64,000 nt of DNA from an uncultured bacterium (GTDB lineage: Bacteria > Bacillota > Clostridia > Lachnospirales > Lachnospiraceae), in assembly GCA_905214875.1 (NCBI GenBank), contig CAJMNR010000004.1:1-64000 (forward strand). The letters run 5' to 3'. The notes beneath the pieces were generated by a model. It was not told the origin of the DNA. It saw nothing but the letters and a program-made list of their open reading frames with translations, and searched no databases. Shown piece after piece: positions 55,150 through 63,835 of this stretch. Both the position numbers and the translations under genes were made by a program. The stretch's first letter is position 1; each line of letters starts with the position of its first letter.

Positions 55150-55890
55150 TTATTTTAAAAATTCGTGTATATTCAGTAGTCCCCAACCTTGTTTGCTCCA
55201 TGGTTGCCCCATATCAACACAACTATTCTTAATTCTAATCTTTACCTCCTGAGTTGTCATTTCTGGATACTTATCTAAAAGTAACGCAATTGCTCCTGAG
55301 ACCATCGGCGTAGCCATTGAAGTCCCACTCTTAATCGTATATAGCTGTGTATCTCTCTTTCCTCCGAAGAAATTGAACGCGTTTCTTGTCTTGCTGACAT
55401 TACAGGATACAATATTGGATCCTGGTGCGACGACATCCGGTTTCTTTATACATGCATTGGTTGGCCCCCTGCCTGAATAGTCCTTTGCCCTACTTCCTGA
55501 TAATTCAACGCTGATATCATCATCAGACGCACCGACTGTAATTACTTTTCTGCTTATTCCTGGTGTTGAAATTGATTTAGGCTTTGGTCCATTATTTCCT
55601 GCTGCTACAACGACAACAATTCCTGCATCCCATACAGCATTTACACCCTTTACCAATGCCGAGTTTTCATCATAACTATCAGATGATGTTGTGCCTACCG
55701 ATATATTAACGATTCTAATATTATACATTTCTTTATGATTGATTACCCACTGTAATCCCGCTAACACATCTGATACGTTTCCATTTCCTTTATTATTTAA
55801 TACCTTTACTCCTATTATATTGCATTTCGGAGCAATCCCCATATATTCTCCGCCTGATTCATGACCATTTCCTGCTATGATACCACACAC
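55150..55890 (-). pseudogene. interrupted subtilisin-family (S8) serine protease, C-terminal part
   Basis: This fragment begins with the Val codon of the HGTHV histidine motif (the GTG at 55888-55890 can act as a start by chance) and contains the rest of the catalytic domain: CGIIAGNGHESGG, the oxyanion Asn in VVVAAGNNGPKP (about residue 99), and the catalytic Ser in IKSGTSMATPMVSGAIALLL (about residue 191). The catalytic Asp and His are missing; they are in the fragment at 63836-64000. No ribosome site precedes it. It is read in frame with the N-terminal fragment once the intervening 7951 bp are removed. The domain resembles AprX-type subtilases. Confidence 0.9.
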
Positions 55891-55897
55891 ATGTGTG
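55886..55897. repeat. left attachment-site core (12 bp)
   Basis: CACACATGTGTG; identical to 63837-63848. The recombinase stop codon (55912-55914) lies within the attP-type arm (55893-55914) that follows it. Confidence 0.85.
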
Positions 55898-55911
55898 TGA
55901 TGTTACTATTC

Positions 55912-57456
55912 CTACACATTCCAAAAGAATACTACTTTGACCTTTCCAGACTCTTCCTTAACACTTATTTCAATTGTCTGAATCAATGACTGTATCAGGT
56001 AATAATCTAACGCCGTTATCTGAAATTCATGCTCTTGCTCATCTTTTTTTTCTTCCAACTCTTTCAATAACTGCATTTCCTTCTCTACATCCTTTAATGA
56101 CTGATGCAAAATTGCCTGGATTTCTTCTCGATCCTTCTTCGATACGATTCCTTTTGCATAATCCATATACAGTGTACTCATCGCTTTTAAAATATGCTCT
56201 CTCTCTCCGATAAGCTGTCCCATATTTCCTGCTTGCTGATTCACACGATTAAAACTTCCCTGCAACATCTGACGCTTACTTTTTGTAATATAACGTTTGA
56301 TTAATCGGTTTATATTCTCTAACGTTATCTGCTCCAGTTCATCTGAGCGAATTGAATTACGTTTACACTGCATGCCATTGCTCTTTTTATATAGCTGACA
56401 CATATAATAGTAATACATCTTATTGCGATTGGTACTTGCCTTATATAGCCGATTCTTGCAATCACCACAAACCAGTTTTCCATTAAATAAATTAGGTGCT
56501 AAATTCCTATCCTTTTCTTTTCCGAACGATTTTCTATTCTCACCGATTTTTCTCTGCACCTGTTCAAATACATCCTTCTCAATGATTGCTTCATGGTTTT
56601 CCTCAATCACATGCCACTGCTCTTTTGGTAAAACGACCACTTTTTTATCCTTATAACTTAGCTTTCTCTCTCTTCCTTGTATCAGTGTTCCAATATAAAT
56701 AGGATTGGTCAGGATTCTTTTAATTGTGGATACGCTCCATATACCACTTTGACTAAATACTGAATTTGGCGTCTTATACTTAAATCCGAGTTGTTGTTTA
56801 TACTGCAATGGTGTTGGAATCTTCTTATCGCTAAGAATCTGCGCAATCTTAGCTGTCCCATTGCCTGCCAAATATAATTCAAATATGTATCTCACAATTT
56901 CTGCTGCTTTCTCATCCACTAGAATCCTATGATGATCCTCTTCATCCTTCTTATACCCATACGTTGCAAATGCAGATAAATACTGGCCATCTTCCATCTT
57001 TTTTTGAAATACGGATTTGATATTCTCCGATAAATCTTCACAATACCATTCATTCACAAGTCCATTAATCTGCCTTGCCTTCTTATTCGATGTCGATGCG
57101 GTATCTGTTCCATCCACGACGCCGATAAATCGTATTCCTAACATCGGAAGTTCCTTATGTAAATACTTTTCAATATGCTCCATATTCCTTGAAAACCGGT
57201 TCTGTGATTTGCATAAAATAGTATCAAACTTCTTTGCCCTTGCGTCCTTAAGCATCTGGTAAAATGCTGGCCGATTCCTATCATATAATCCAGAATAATC
57301 TTCATCTACATAAATATTATAAATCTGATACTTATGGGTACTTGCATACTCCAGTAAAAGTAACCGCTGGTTTTTTATACTTTCACTTTCTTCTCCCTTA
57401 TATCTCGTTTCCCCATCTTCCTTTGAAAGTCTAATATAAAGGGCGGCCATGGTCAT
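55912..57456 (-). CDS. large serine recombinase (site-specific integrase)
   Basis: The N-terminal resolvase-type catalytic domain (about residues 1-150) has the nucleophile Ser11 in LYIRLSKEDG and the conserved Arg residues in LCKSQNRFSRN. The recombinase domain (about 165-300) has YGYKKDEEDHHRILVDEKAAEIVRYIFELYLAG and WSVSTIKRILTNPIYIG. A zinc ribbon follows (CGDC ... MCQL ... MQCKRN, about 330-375), then a coiled coil (about 400-485). All key residues look intact. The start ATG follows GGAGGAG. The gene ends 15 bp from the left attachment core, as expected for an integrase next to its att site. It should catalyse integration and, with a directionality factor, excision. Confidence 0.95.
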   Translation of the reverse strand: MTMAALYIRLSKEDGETRYKGEESESIKNQRLLLLEYASTHKYQIYNIYVDEDYSGLYDRNRPAFYQMLKDARAKKFDTILCKSQNRFSRNMEHIEKYLHKELPMLGIRFIGVVDGTDTASTSNKKARQINGLVNEWYCEDLSENIKSVFQKKMEDGQYLSAFATYGYKKDEEDHHRILVDEKAAEIVRYIFELYLAGNGTAKIAQILSDKKIPTPLQYKQQLGFKYKTPNSVFSQSGIWSVSTIKRILTNPIYIGTLIQGRERKLSYKDKKVVVLPKEQWHVIEENHEAIIEKDVFEQVQRKIGENRKSFGKEKDRNLAPNLFNGKLVCGDCKNRLYKASTNRNKMYYYYMCQLYKKSNGMQCKRNSIRSDELEQITLENINRLIKRYITKSKRQMLQGSFNRVNQQAGNMGQLIGEREHILKAMSTLYMDYAKGIVSKKDREEIQAILHQSLKDVEKEMQLLKELEEKKDEQEHEFQITALDYYLIQSLIQTIEISVKEESGKVKVVFFWNV

Positions 57457-57598
57457 TTGCTATCTCCTCCTCTCTTTCTATTTTATGTATTGTCTCAAAA
57501 TGCTCCTTATACTCTAATAAGATTTGATATAAATGATCACTGATTTCCTTATCTGTTTCACTCTGAAAATGATGAATCACTTCATATTCCCGACTCAT
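57431..57598 (-). CDS. 55-aa ORF overlapping the recombinase start
   Basis: An ATG at 57598 with AGGAAG 8 bases upstream opens a 55-codon frame whose stop (57431-57433) lies 26 bases inside the recombinase gene, in another frame. The product is acidic and helical (MSREYEVIHHFQSETDKE...). It is small, soluble and resembles no named family to me. Position and overlap suggest co-translation with the recombinase; a role as a recombination directionality factor or accessory protein is a guess from position. Confidence 0.6.
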   Translation of the reverse strand: MSREYEVIHHFQSETDKEISDHLYQILLEYKEHFETIHKIEREEEIANDHGRPLY

Positions 57599-57661
57599 TT
57601 CGTACTTCCTTATACAGCCTCTTATTATAGTTTATGATAGATATTATTCATTATGCAAAAA

Positions 57662-57701
57662 GGAATTGCCTGTCGTAACTACTGTTTCTTCAGACAATCC
57701 C
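57662..57701 (-). terminator. terminator of the maltodextrin operon
   Basis: GGAATTGCCTGTC (57662-57674) pairs with 57692-57701 through G-U wobbles; AAAAA precedes it on the plus strand, giving TTTTT after the stem on the minus strand. It separates the LacI gene from the recombinase unit. Confidence 0.7.
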
Positions 57702-57713
57702 TGCTTCTACTGT

Positions 57714-58745
57714 TTATAAACTTTTTGTTGAACCGCGAACAATCAGCTCTGCCGGCAGCATAATGTGCTTATTACTTGCCCTTCCCTTAATGACATCGAA
57801 TAAGATATGTATGGACTCTTGTGCAAGTTCCTTCACAGGTTGTGAGATAGTAGTAATCGATGGATTATAATAATCAGACATCTCTATTCCATCAAATCCT
57901 ATGACCGAAATATCTTCAGGAATACGCTTTCCATTCTCCACTATTGCCTTGCATGCTCCAATTGCTAAAATATCTGAAATTGCAAATACTGCCGTACAAC
58001 CGGTATTCCTCTCTAACAGCTCTTTCATTACGGAATAACCATTTTGATAGGAATATTCTGTACTATCTTCATTCATATAGCCAACCAAAGACTGATCATG
58101 CTCCAGACCATATGCTTTTAATGCATTATAATATCCCGTCAACCTAAGATACCCAATACTACAGTCTTCTTTGGGAGTAGTAATAATTGCAATTCTCTTA
58201 TGTCCTTGCTTAATCAGATATTCAACCGCTTTGAAGCTTTCTTTTTGATCATCCACTGCAATCGAGGAATACTTCGTCTTATCAATATTTTCAGCAATAC
58301 TGCTCACTGTACTAATAATGTATGGAACACTAATCATCGCTAGTTTTTCCTCCGAGTGCATAAATAAACCGCCAAGAAATACAATTCCCCTTAAGTGCCT
58401 CTCATTTTCCAATTCGATGGCTACATCAATTTCATCTTCATTCGGTTTCACATGCCGAAGAACCAATGCATACTTATTCCGTTTAATTTCCTCTTCCATA
58501 ATCGTAAGCATTGTTCCAAACATCGGATTATTCATTCCTTTTACTAAAATGGCAATTACCTTGGCATCATACCGTTTCAGATTTCTAGCACTATTATTGG
58601 GAATATAATTATACTCCTTGATCACCTGAAGAATCATTTCTTTCGTACTATTATTAATATCCGGATGATTATTAATGGCCCTGGAAACTGTGCTTACTCC
58701 AACACCACATATTTTTGCAATGTCTTTAATTGTGATTTGTTCCAT
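57714..58745 (-). CDS. LacI-family transcriptional regulator (MalR-like)
   Basis: The N-terminal helix-turn-helix has the LacI signature ITIKDIAKICGVGVSTVSRAINNHPDI (residues 3-30) and the hinge NYIPNNSARNLKR. The periplasmic-binding-like effector domain follows (about 60-343), with FAISDILAIGA and GFDGIEMSDYYNPSITTISQP. I choose ATG at 58745 with GAGGGG 6 bases upstream. It closes an operon whose promoter holds a 24-bp LacI-type operator, so it is probably a local repressor or activator sensing maltose or maltodextrin. Confidence 0.9.
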   Translation of the reverse strand: MEQITIKDIAKICGVGVSTVSRAINNHPDINNSTKEMILQVIKEYNYIPNNSARNLKRYDAKVIAILVKGMNNPMFGTMLTIMEEEIKRNKYALVLRHVKPNEDEIDVAIELENERHLRGIVFLGGLFMHSEEKLAMISVPYIISTVSSIAENIDKTKYSSIAVDDQKESFKAVEYLIKQGHKRIAIITTPKEDCSIGYLRLTGYYNALKAYGLEHDQSLVGYMNEDSTEYSYQNGYSVMKELLERNTGCTAVFAISDILAIGACKAIVENGKRIPEDISVIGFDGIEMSDYYNPSITTISQPVKELAQESIHILFDVIKGRASNKHIMLPAELIVRGSTKSL

Positions 58746-58791
58746 ACGAATCCCCTCTTGCAATTTATTACGTAAGACTTAACTAATGTCC

Positions 58792-60273
58792 TTACTTTCT
58801 TCCATATAATTTTGTTAGCTTTCCAATCTTTCTTGCTAACTCCTCTGTAAATTCATCTTTGTTCATTCTCCATAGCCAATTGGCTCTCTGCGATCCTGGC
58901 TGATTGATTCTAGCATCACTTCCAAGCCCAAGATAATCCTGCATTGGAATAATGCAATAATCTGCTACACTTGACAATGCAAGCCGAATGACTTTCCAAT
59001 TCAGTTTTTTCACAGAGTCCTCATCTAAATCCATATACTCCATTAAAAACTTCTTATCCTCATTGGAAATCTCTTGATACCAGCCAAGCACCGTATTATT
59101 ATCATGGGTACCGGTATAAACCACACAATTCTTATTGTAGTTATGTGGGAGATAGTCGCTATCTTCCCTTGAGTCAAATGCGAATTGCAGCACCTTCATT
59201 CCTGGATAGCCACTCTCTTTTACGAGATTGTATACCGCTTCATTTAGGAATCCTAAATCCTCTGCAATAATCGAAACGTCTCCTAATACCTGTTTGATTG
59301 CCTTAAAGAATTCAATACCAGGTCCTCGTTTCCATGCACCATATTTTGCAGTAGCACTTCCTGCAGGAATTGCATAATACTCTTCGAATCCTCTAAAATG
59401 ATCCAGCCGAATGACATCATACATAATCAGGCTATGACGAATCCGATTAATCCACCATTCATAATCTGTTTCTTTTAAATAGTCCCAATCATACAATGGA
59501 TTTCCCCAAAGCTGTCCATTTTCAGAAAATGCATCTGGTGGACACCCTGCCACATGAGTTGGATTATTCTTCTCATCATACTGAAATAAGGATGGCTGTG
59601 AAAAACAATCCGCACTATCAGAAGCAACATAAAATGGGATATCTCCAATAATCTTTATTCCCTTTTCATTGGCATACGCTTTTAACTTATTCCATTGATG
59701 GAAGAAAATATACTGCTGGAACTTATAACATAAGATGTCATCTGCAAGCTCTTTCTCATATTGAGCAACTGCTTCTGTCTTTTTCAGGCGGATATTTTCT
59801 TCCCAAGTTACATAGCTCGCACCATTGTTTGCCTTTTTGATTGCCATATAGAGTGCATAATCCTGCAACCAATAACTATTTTCCTCTTCAAATTGATAAA
59901 AATCTTCTTCGATGTGCTCTTTGAATTTAGAAAAAGCTTTTTCTAAAATTTCAAACCTGGTATTATATACCTTTCCATAATCGACAGCTCGCTCATTCTC
60001 ACCAGTATCCAGAGCATCTATCTCCTCTTGCTTAAGATATCCTTGCTCAACTAGCTGCTCTAAATCGATATAATATGGATTTCCTGCAAATGTAGATAAT
60101 GCCTGATAAGGGGAATCCCCAAATCCAGTAGGACCAAGAGGCAAAATCTGCCAATATTTTTGTCCTGCCTCTTGAAGCCGATCTACAAACTGATAGGCTT
60201 CTTTTGAAAAACATCCAATGCCATACTTAGAAGGCAAACTTGAAATAGGTAATAAAATACCACTTCCACGCAC
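58792..60273 (-). CDS. 4-alpha-glucanotransferase (amylomaltase, GH77)
   Basis: This enzyme disproportionates maltodextrins, releasing glucose and lengthening others. Family marks are in order: SGILLPISSLPSKYGIG at the N-terminus, nucleophile region IRLDHFRGFEEYY (about residue 292), acid/base Glu in IIAEDLGFL (about 338), and the third carboxylate in YTGTHDNNTVLGWY (about 390); SQRANWLWRM sits near the C-terminus. The 493-residue length is typical. It lies 16 bp after the second permease gene and belongs to the same operon, acting on the imported sugars in the cytoplasm. Confidence 0.95.
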   Translation of the reverse strand: MRGSGILLPISSLPSKYGIGCFSKEAYQFVDRLQEAGQKYWQILPLGPTGFGDSPYQALSTFAGNPYYIDLEQLVEQGYLKQEEIDALDTGENERAVDYGKVYNTRFEILEKAFSKFKEHIEEDFYQFEEENSYWLQDYALYMAIKKANNGASYVTWEENIRLKKTEAVAQYEKELADDILCYKFQQYIFFHQWNKLKAYANEKGIKIIGDIPFYVASDSADCFSQPSLFQYDEKNNPTHVAGCPPDAFSENGQLWGNPLYDWDYLKETDYEWWINRIRHSLIMYDVIRLDHFRGFEEYYAIPAGSATAKYGAWKRGPGIEFFKAIKQVLGDVSIIAEDLGFLNEAVYNLVKESGYPGMKVLQFAFDSREDSDYLPHNYNKNCVVYTGTHDNNTVLGWYQEISNEDKKFLMEYMDLDEDSVKKLNWKVIRLALSSVADYCIIPMQDYLGLGSDARINQPGSQRANWLWRMNKDEFTEELARKIGKLTKLYGRK

Positions 60274-60289
60274 TATAATCTCTCCTTTG

Positions 60290-61132
60290 CTAACCTTTTA
60301 CTGCCCCTGCAACAACGCCCTTTATAATATATTTCTGACAGCAAAGATAGAATATAATAATTGGAATTATCGCTAACACAAGAAGTGCCATTAAAGCACC
60401 ATAATCCTTAGAGCCATAAGACCCCATCAAATATTGCACAACGACTGGAATTGTCTTATACTTCGTGGACAGGCCAATAGTCAGATATGGTAGCAGATAA
60501 TCATTCCATATCCACATTGTATTCAGAATTGCAACCGTAATTACCGTTGGTTTTAATATCGGTACTATTATCGTAAAAAACATCTTAATCGGGCTACAAC
60601 CATCAATAAGTGCTGCTTCCTCAATCTCTATCGGAATGGATTTCACGAATCCGCTAAACATGAATACTGATAATCCGGCACCAAACCCAAGATATAACAC
60701 CATGATTCCCAATGGGTTATTAAGATGTAAGGTATCGGCCATTTTAGACATTGTAAACATAACCATCTGAAATGGTACAACCATTGAAAATACAAACATG
60801 TAATAAAGAAATGATGTAAGTTTTGATTTTCTACGAGTGATATACCACGCAGTCATCGATGTAAATAAAAGAATTACAAGTACAGAGCCTACCGTAATCA
60901 CTGTGGACCATCCAAATGCACGGAAGAAAGAAGTCTTTTGAATTCCATTTGTATAGTTTTCGAGCTGTACAAACATCTCGCCTGTTGGAAGTGCAAAAGG
61001 AGAATCTCCGATATACAACTGTCCTTTAAACGAATTGAGGATTACGAATAGAATTGGTGTAAAGAATAAAACCACTAATATACATAAAATTATATAAATG
61101 ACAATATCCCCAATCTTCTTACGTTGTCTCAT
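60290..61132 (-). CDS. maltodextrin ABC transporter permease (MalG type)
   Basis: Six membrane helices are seen; the EAA loop is EEAALIDGCSPIKMFFTIIVPILKP (about residues 173-197) and the tail ends KGVVAGAVKG as in the family. The ATG overlaps the stop of the preceding permease gene by four bases (ATGA), so the two are made together. No ATPase gene lies in the operon; a shared MsmX-type ATPase is presumably used. Confidence 0.9.
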   Translation of the reverse strand: MRQRKKIGDIVIYIILCILVVLFFTPILFVILNSFKGQLYIGDSPFALPTGEMFVQLENYTNGIQKTSFFRAFGWSTVITVGSVLVILLFTSMTAWYITRRKSKLTSFLYYMFVFSMVVPFQMVMFTMSKMADTLHLNNPLGIMVLYLGFGAGLSVFMFSGFVKSIPIEIEEAALIDGCSPIKMFFTIIVPILKPTVITVAILNTMWIWNDYLLPYLTIGLSTKYKTIPVVVQYLMGSYGSKDYGALMALLVLAIIPIIIFYLCCQKYIIKGVVAGAVKG

Positions 61133-61974
61133 GACTCCACCTCCTTGCTTCTCGTAAATCGAAGCTGCAAGAACGCAATGATAGCAACTAACAGGAAGAA
61201 TACCACTGCTTTCGCCTGACCTACCCCCTCATAACCGATACGCCCATAGAACGTACTGTAAATATCAAGTGCAAGCATTCGAGTCTCTTTTGCGGGTCCA
61301 CCTGCAGTAAGCGCTAAGTTCTGATCGAATAGCTTAAACGAATTACTTAATGTTAAAAAAGTACAAATCGTAATCGATGGCATTACCATTGGAATCGTAA
61401 TGTATCGTAATCTCTGCCCTACTCCCGCGCCATCTACCTTTGCTGCGTCAATCAAATCCGTCGGTACATTCTGCAATGCAGCAATATAAATAACCATCAT
61501 ATATCCAACCATCTGCCAGTTCATTAATATAACTAAACCCCAGAAGCCATATTGAGAATCCATAAGCAGATCCACGTCAAAATTGCTAAGCACACCATTT
61601 ATGATACACTGCCAGATATAACCTAGTACGATACCACCAATTAAATTAGGCATAAAGAAGACCGTTCGAAATATATTAGTCCCTTTAATCTTTCTTGTTA
61701 ATGCCAAGCTCAATAAAAATGCAAAAATATTTATTGTAACAAGTGCTACAATTGCAAACTTCACTGTAAACCAAAGTGCATTCAAAAATTCCCCATTGTT
61801 TGTAAAGGCTTTTATATAGTTATCAAACCACACCCATTTTGTATCTGTTACTGTTTTAAACGAACAGAATGAAAGGTAGATACCGTAAACAAATGGAATA
61901 ACAAATGCAATGGCAAATGCAATTAATGTTGGCAGTGTAAACACTAAGAAGTATTTCTTTAATATACGCTGCAT
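61129..61974 (-). CDS. maltodextrin ABC transporter permease (MalF type)
   Basis: Six membrane helices; the EAA loop is DAAKVDGAGVGQRLRYITIPMVMP (about residues 176-200). FKLFDQNLALTAGGPAKETRMLALDIYSTFYG near the C-terminus is typical of MalF-like permeases of Firmicutes. At 281 aa it lacks the long extracytoplasmic loop of the enterobacterial protein. It is separated from the binding-protein gene upstream by 229 bp containing a strong hairpin. Confidence 0.9.
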   Translation of the reverse strand: MQRILKKYFLVFTLPTLIAFAIAFVIPFVYGIYLSFCSFKTVTDTKWVWFDNYIKAFTNNGEFLNALWFTVKFAIVALVTINIFAFLLSLALTRKIKGTNIFRTVFFMPNLIGGIVLGYIWQCIINGVLSNFDVDLLMDSQYGFWGLVILMNWQMVGYMMVIYIAALQNVPTDLIDAAKVDGAGVGQRLRYITIPMVMPSITICTFLTLSNSFKLFDQNLALTAGGPAKETRMLALDIYSTFYGRIGYEGVGQAKAVVFFLLVAIIAFLQLRFTRSKEVES

Positions 61975-62048
61975 ACCTTTGCTCCTTTCTCAACCACAGA
62001 ACCACCGACTAGCGGTCCTTGCCATTACGAATTCCAGTTTTGGATAGT

Positions 62049-62096
62049 GAAAGGGGCCGCCCCAAAATACCCACGTATCTTGCGAAAGCCCCTTTC
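62049..62096 (-). promoter_or_regulatory. intercistronic hairpin between binding protein and permease genes
   Basis: GAAAGGGGC (62049-62057) pairs perfectly with GCCCCTTTC (62088-62096). On the minus strand there is no strong T-run after it. Such hairpins often stabilise the upstream binding-protein message and let less reach the permeases; partial termination is also possible. Confidence 0.65.
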
Positions 62097-62203
62097 CTAG
62101 TAAGTCATTAAACCTATGTCTCCTTGGAGTCAGCATAAGATGTGCTTGATTATAGTTTTTATATTTATGTCAACATTAGATGTAGCATATTTAATTTTAA
62201 CTG

Positions 62204-63556
62204 CTAATTATTAGCAATAGCAGCTTTCTCAGTCTCCCAATCCTTTATAACAGCTGCCTTAACATCGTCCCAGGACTCTTTCTCCTGTGCATATTTTAAT
62301 AAAGCACCACCGAAGTTATCCTTAAATGCCTGACTTGGGAAGGATGTGAAGTTCCAAGATATGCTTGTCTTAGAGCCGTCACTCATGTACTTACTGATTT
62401 CTTTTGCCAATGGATCCGTTGGTTTCTCACTATCACTAAATGTAGAGAATGGAGCAATGAATCCTAAATCATTCGTTACAGCTTTTTTACCATACTCTGA
62501 ATTAAATAACCATTCTACAAAATCAAGAGATGCTTTTTGGTCTTCTTCAGATGCCTTACTGTTAATACAGAAGTAGTTTTCTGTACCAATACATAAGCCT
62601 TGATTTTCTTCCCCTGATATACCTGTGTAAATAGGGAGGAATTTTACCTTATCTTCTTTTACAGTATTACCTTTTACTTTTGCGATATCAGACCAGCCCC
62701 AGTTTCCATTCTGTATCATAGCGACTTTGCCCAATGCAAGTTCTTCCATGGAATTAGTAACTGTCTTCGAACCTAATTTTGTTCTTTCTGTACAAGAGTT
62801 ATTTAAGTATAAATCAAAGATATTCTTAAAATTATCACTATATGTAAAATCGATTTTATCTAAATCGTTTACGTTCTTATCTTTATATTCATAGTAAATA
62901 GGGATATTAGCAAGATGTGTCTGCCATCTCCAGTCCTCGCCAGTTGCTAAAGAAGTAGATCCAAATACACCTTCGATACCTAATTGATCTTTCTTCGCCG
63001 TCATATCTTCTACGACTTTCTTAAGGGTATCAAAATTCTTGATATCTGTTGTTGTACTAATGTCTACGGCCTTATCTGCTAATGCAAAATACTTATCCAT
63101 AATCTCTTCATTATAGATAATTCCATAACCCTCAACTACATAAGGAATTCCATATACTCCGTCCCCATCTTTCACTGCCATGTTCTTATCAATCAGCCAG
63201 CTATAGAGATCTGTATCTTTCAAATCCTTGCAATAATCTTTCCAGTTCTGATATCCTACAGGACCATTGATCTGGAATAACGTTGGAGCATCTGTCATTG
63301 CAATCTCAGACTTTAATGTCTGTTCATATGTATTATTTGCAGCAGTTACTACCTTGACTTCGATTCCTTTTTGACTTTCATATTCTTTGGCGATCGCCTG
63401 CCATGCTGCATCAGCTTCAGGCTTAAAGCTTAAATAATAAACCTTACCTTTTTTCTCTTCCTTCTTTGATGTCTCATCACTGTTGCCCCCACATCCAGTA
63501 ACATATAATGATACTACAACCAGAATCATAATGATGCTAATAAGCTTTTTTTTCAT
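62204..63556 (-). CDS. maltodextrin/maltose-binding lipoprotein (MalE type)
   Basis: A lipoprotein signal with lipobox V-T-G-C (cleavage at about residue 22) is followed by a two-lobe binding domain of about 425 residues, with KGKVYYLSFKPEADAAWQAIAKEYESQKGIEVKVVTAA at the start and GKVAMIQNGNWGWSDIAKVKG typical of MalE-like proteins in Firmicutes. The ATG follows AGGAGAGG. It is the first gene of the operon. The glucanotransferase and LacI regulator downstream argue for alpha-1,4-glucans; other sugars cannot be excluded. Confidence 0.9.
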   Translation of the reverse strand: MKKKLISIIMILVVVSLYVTGCGGNSDETSKKEEKKGKVYYLSFKPEADAAWQAIAKEYESQKGIEVKVVTAANNTYEQTLKSEIAMTDAPTLFQINGPVGYQNWKDYCKDLKDTDLYSWLIDKNMAVKDGDGVYGIPYVVEGYGIIYNEEIMDKYFALADKAVDISTTTDIKNFDTLKKVVEDMTAKKDQLGIEGVFGSTSLATGEDWRWQTHLANIPIYYEYKDKNVNDLDKIDFTYSDNFKNIFDLYLNNSCTERTKLGSKTVTNSMEELALGKVAMIQNGNWGWSDIAKVKGNTVKEDKVKFLPIYTGISGEENQGLCIGTENYFCINSKASEEDQKASLDFVEWLFNSEYGKKAVTNDLGFIAPFSTFSDSEKPTDPLAKEISKYMSDGSKTSISWNFTSFPSQAFKDNFGGALLKYAQEKESWDDVKAAVIKDWETEKAAIANN

Positions 63557-63648
63557 ACTTTCCTCTCCTTCTTCATAACTATTCTTCCTTCTATCTTATG
63601 TAGCTTATTAAGCTGTATTCTATTGTACAATTGGTTGTATCATTGGTC

Positions 63649-63672
63649 GGAAACGTTATCGGTAACGTTTCC
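63649..63672. promoter_or_regulatory. 24-bp LacI-family operator upstream of the malE-type gene
   Basis: The site is GGAAACGTTA then TCGG then TAACGTTTCC, a near-perfect dyad with two AACGTT cores. It lies 93 bp upstream of the binding-protein ATG on the minus strand. This is the site type bound by MalR/LacI-family proteins, and the operon itself encodes such a regulator. Confidence 0.75.
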
Positions 63673-63835
63673 ATTTACTACTTGTCCTTATCGTAACATC
63701 GTTTAGCGAAAACTTCAACCATTATTTCCCAAATCAATATTTTGATTTCTTATAGTTATTACATATCCATTATATTAACTTATAGTGTCTTTTTGATTTT
63801 ACAAGAATGTCCCATATTCGTTAGGAATACTCACA

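Noticed and set aside
55886..55897. Crossover at the central AT of the palindromic 12-bp core
   Set aside because: AT is self-complementary and would give no direction; the attP dyad is centred one base over on TG, which fits better.
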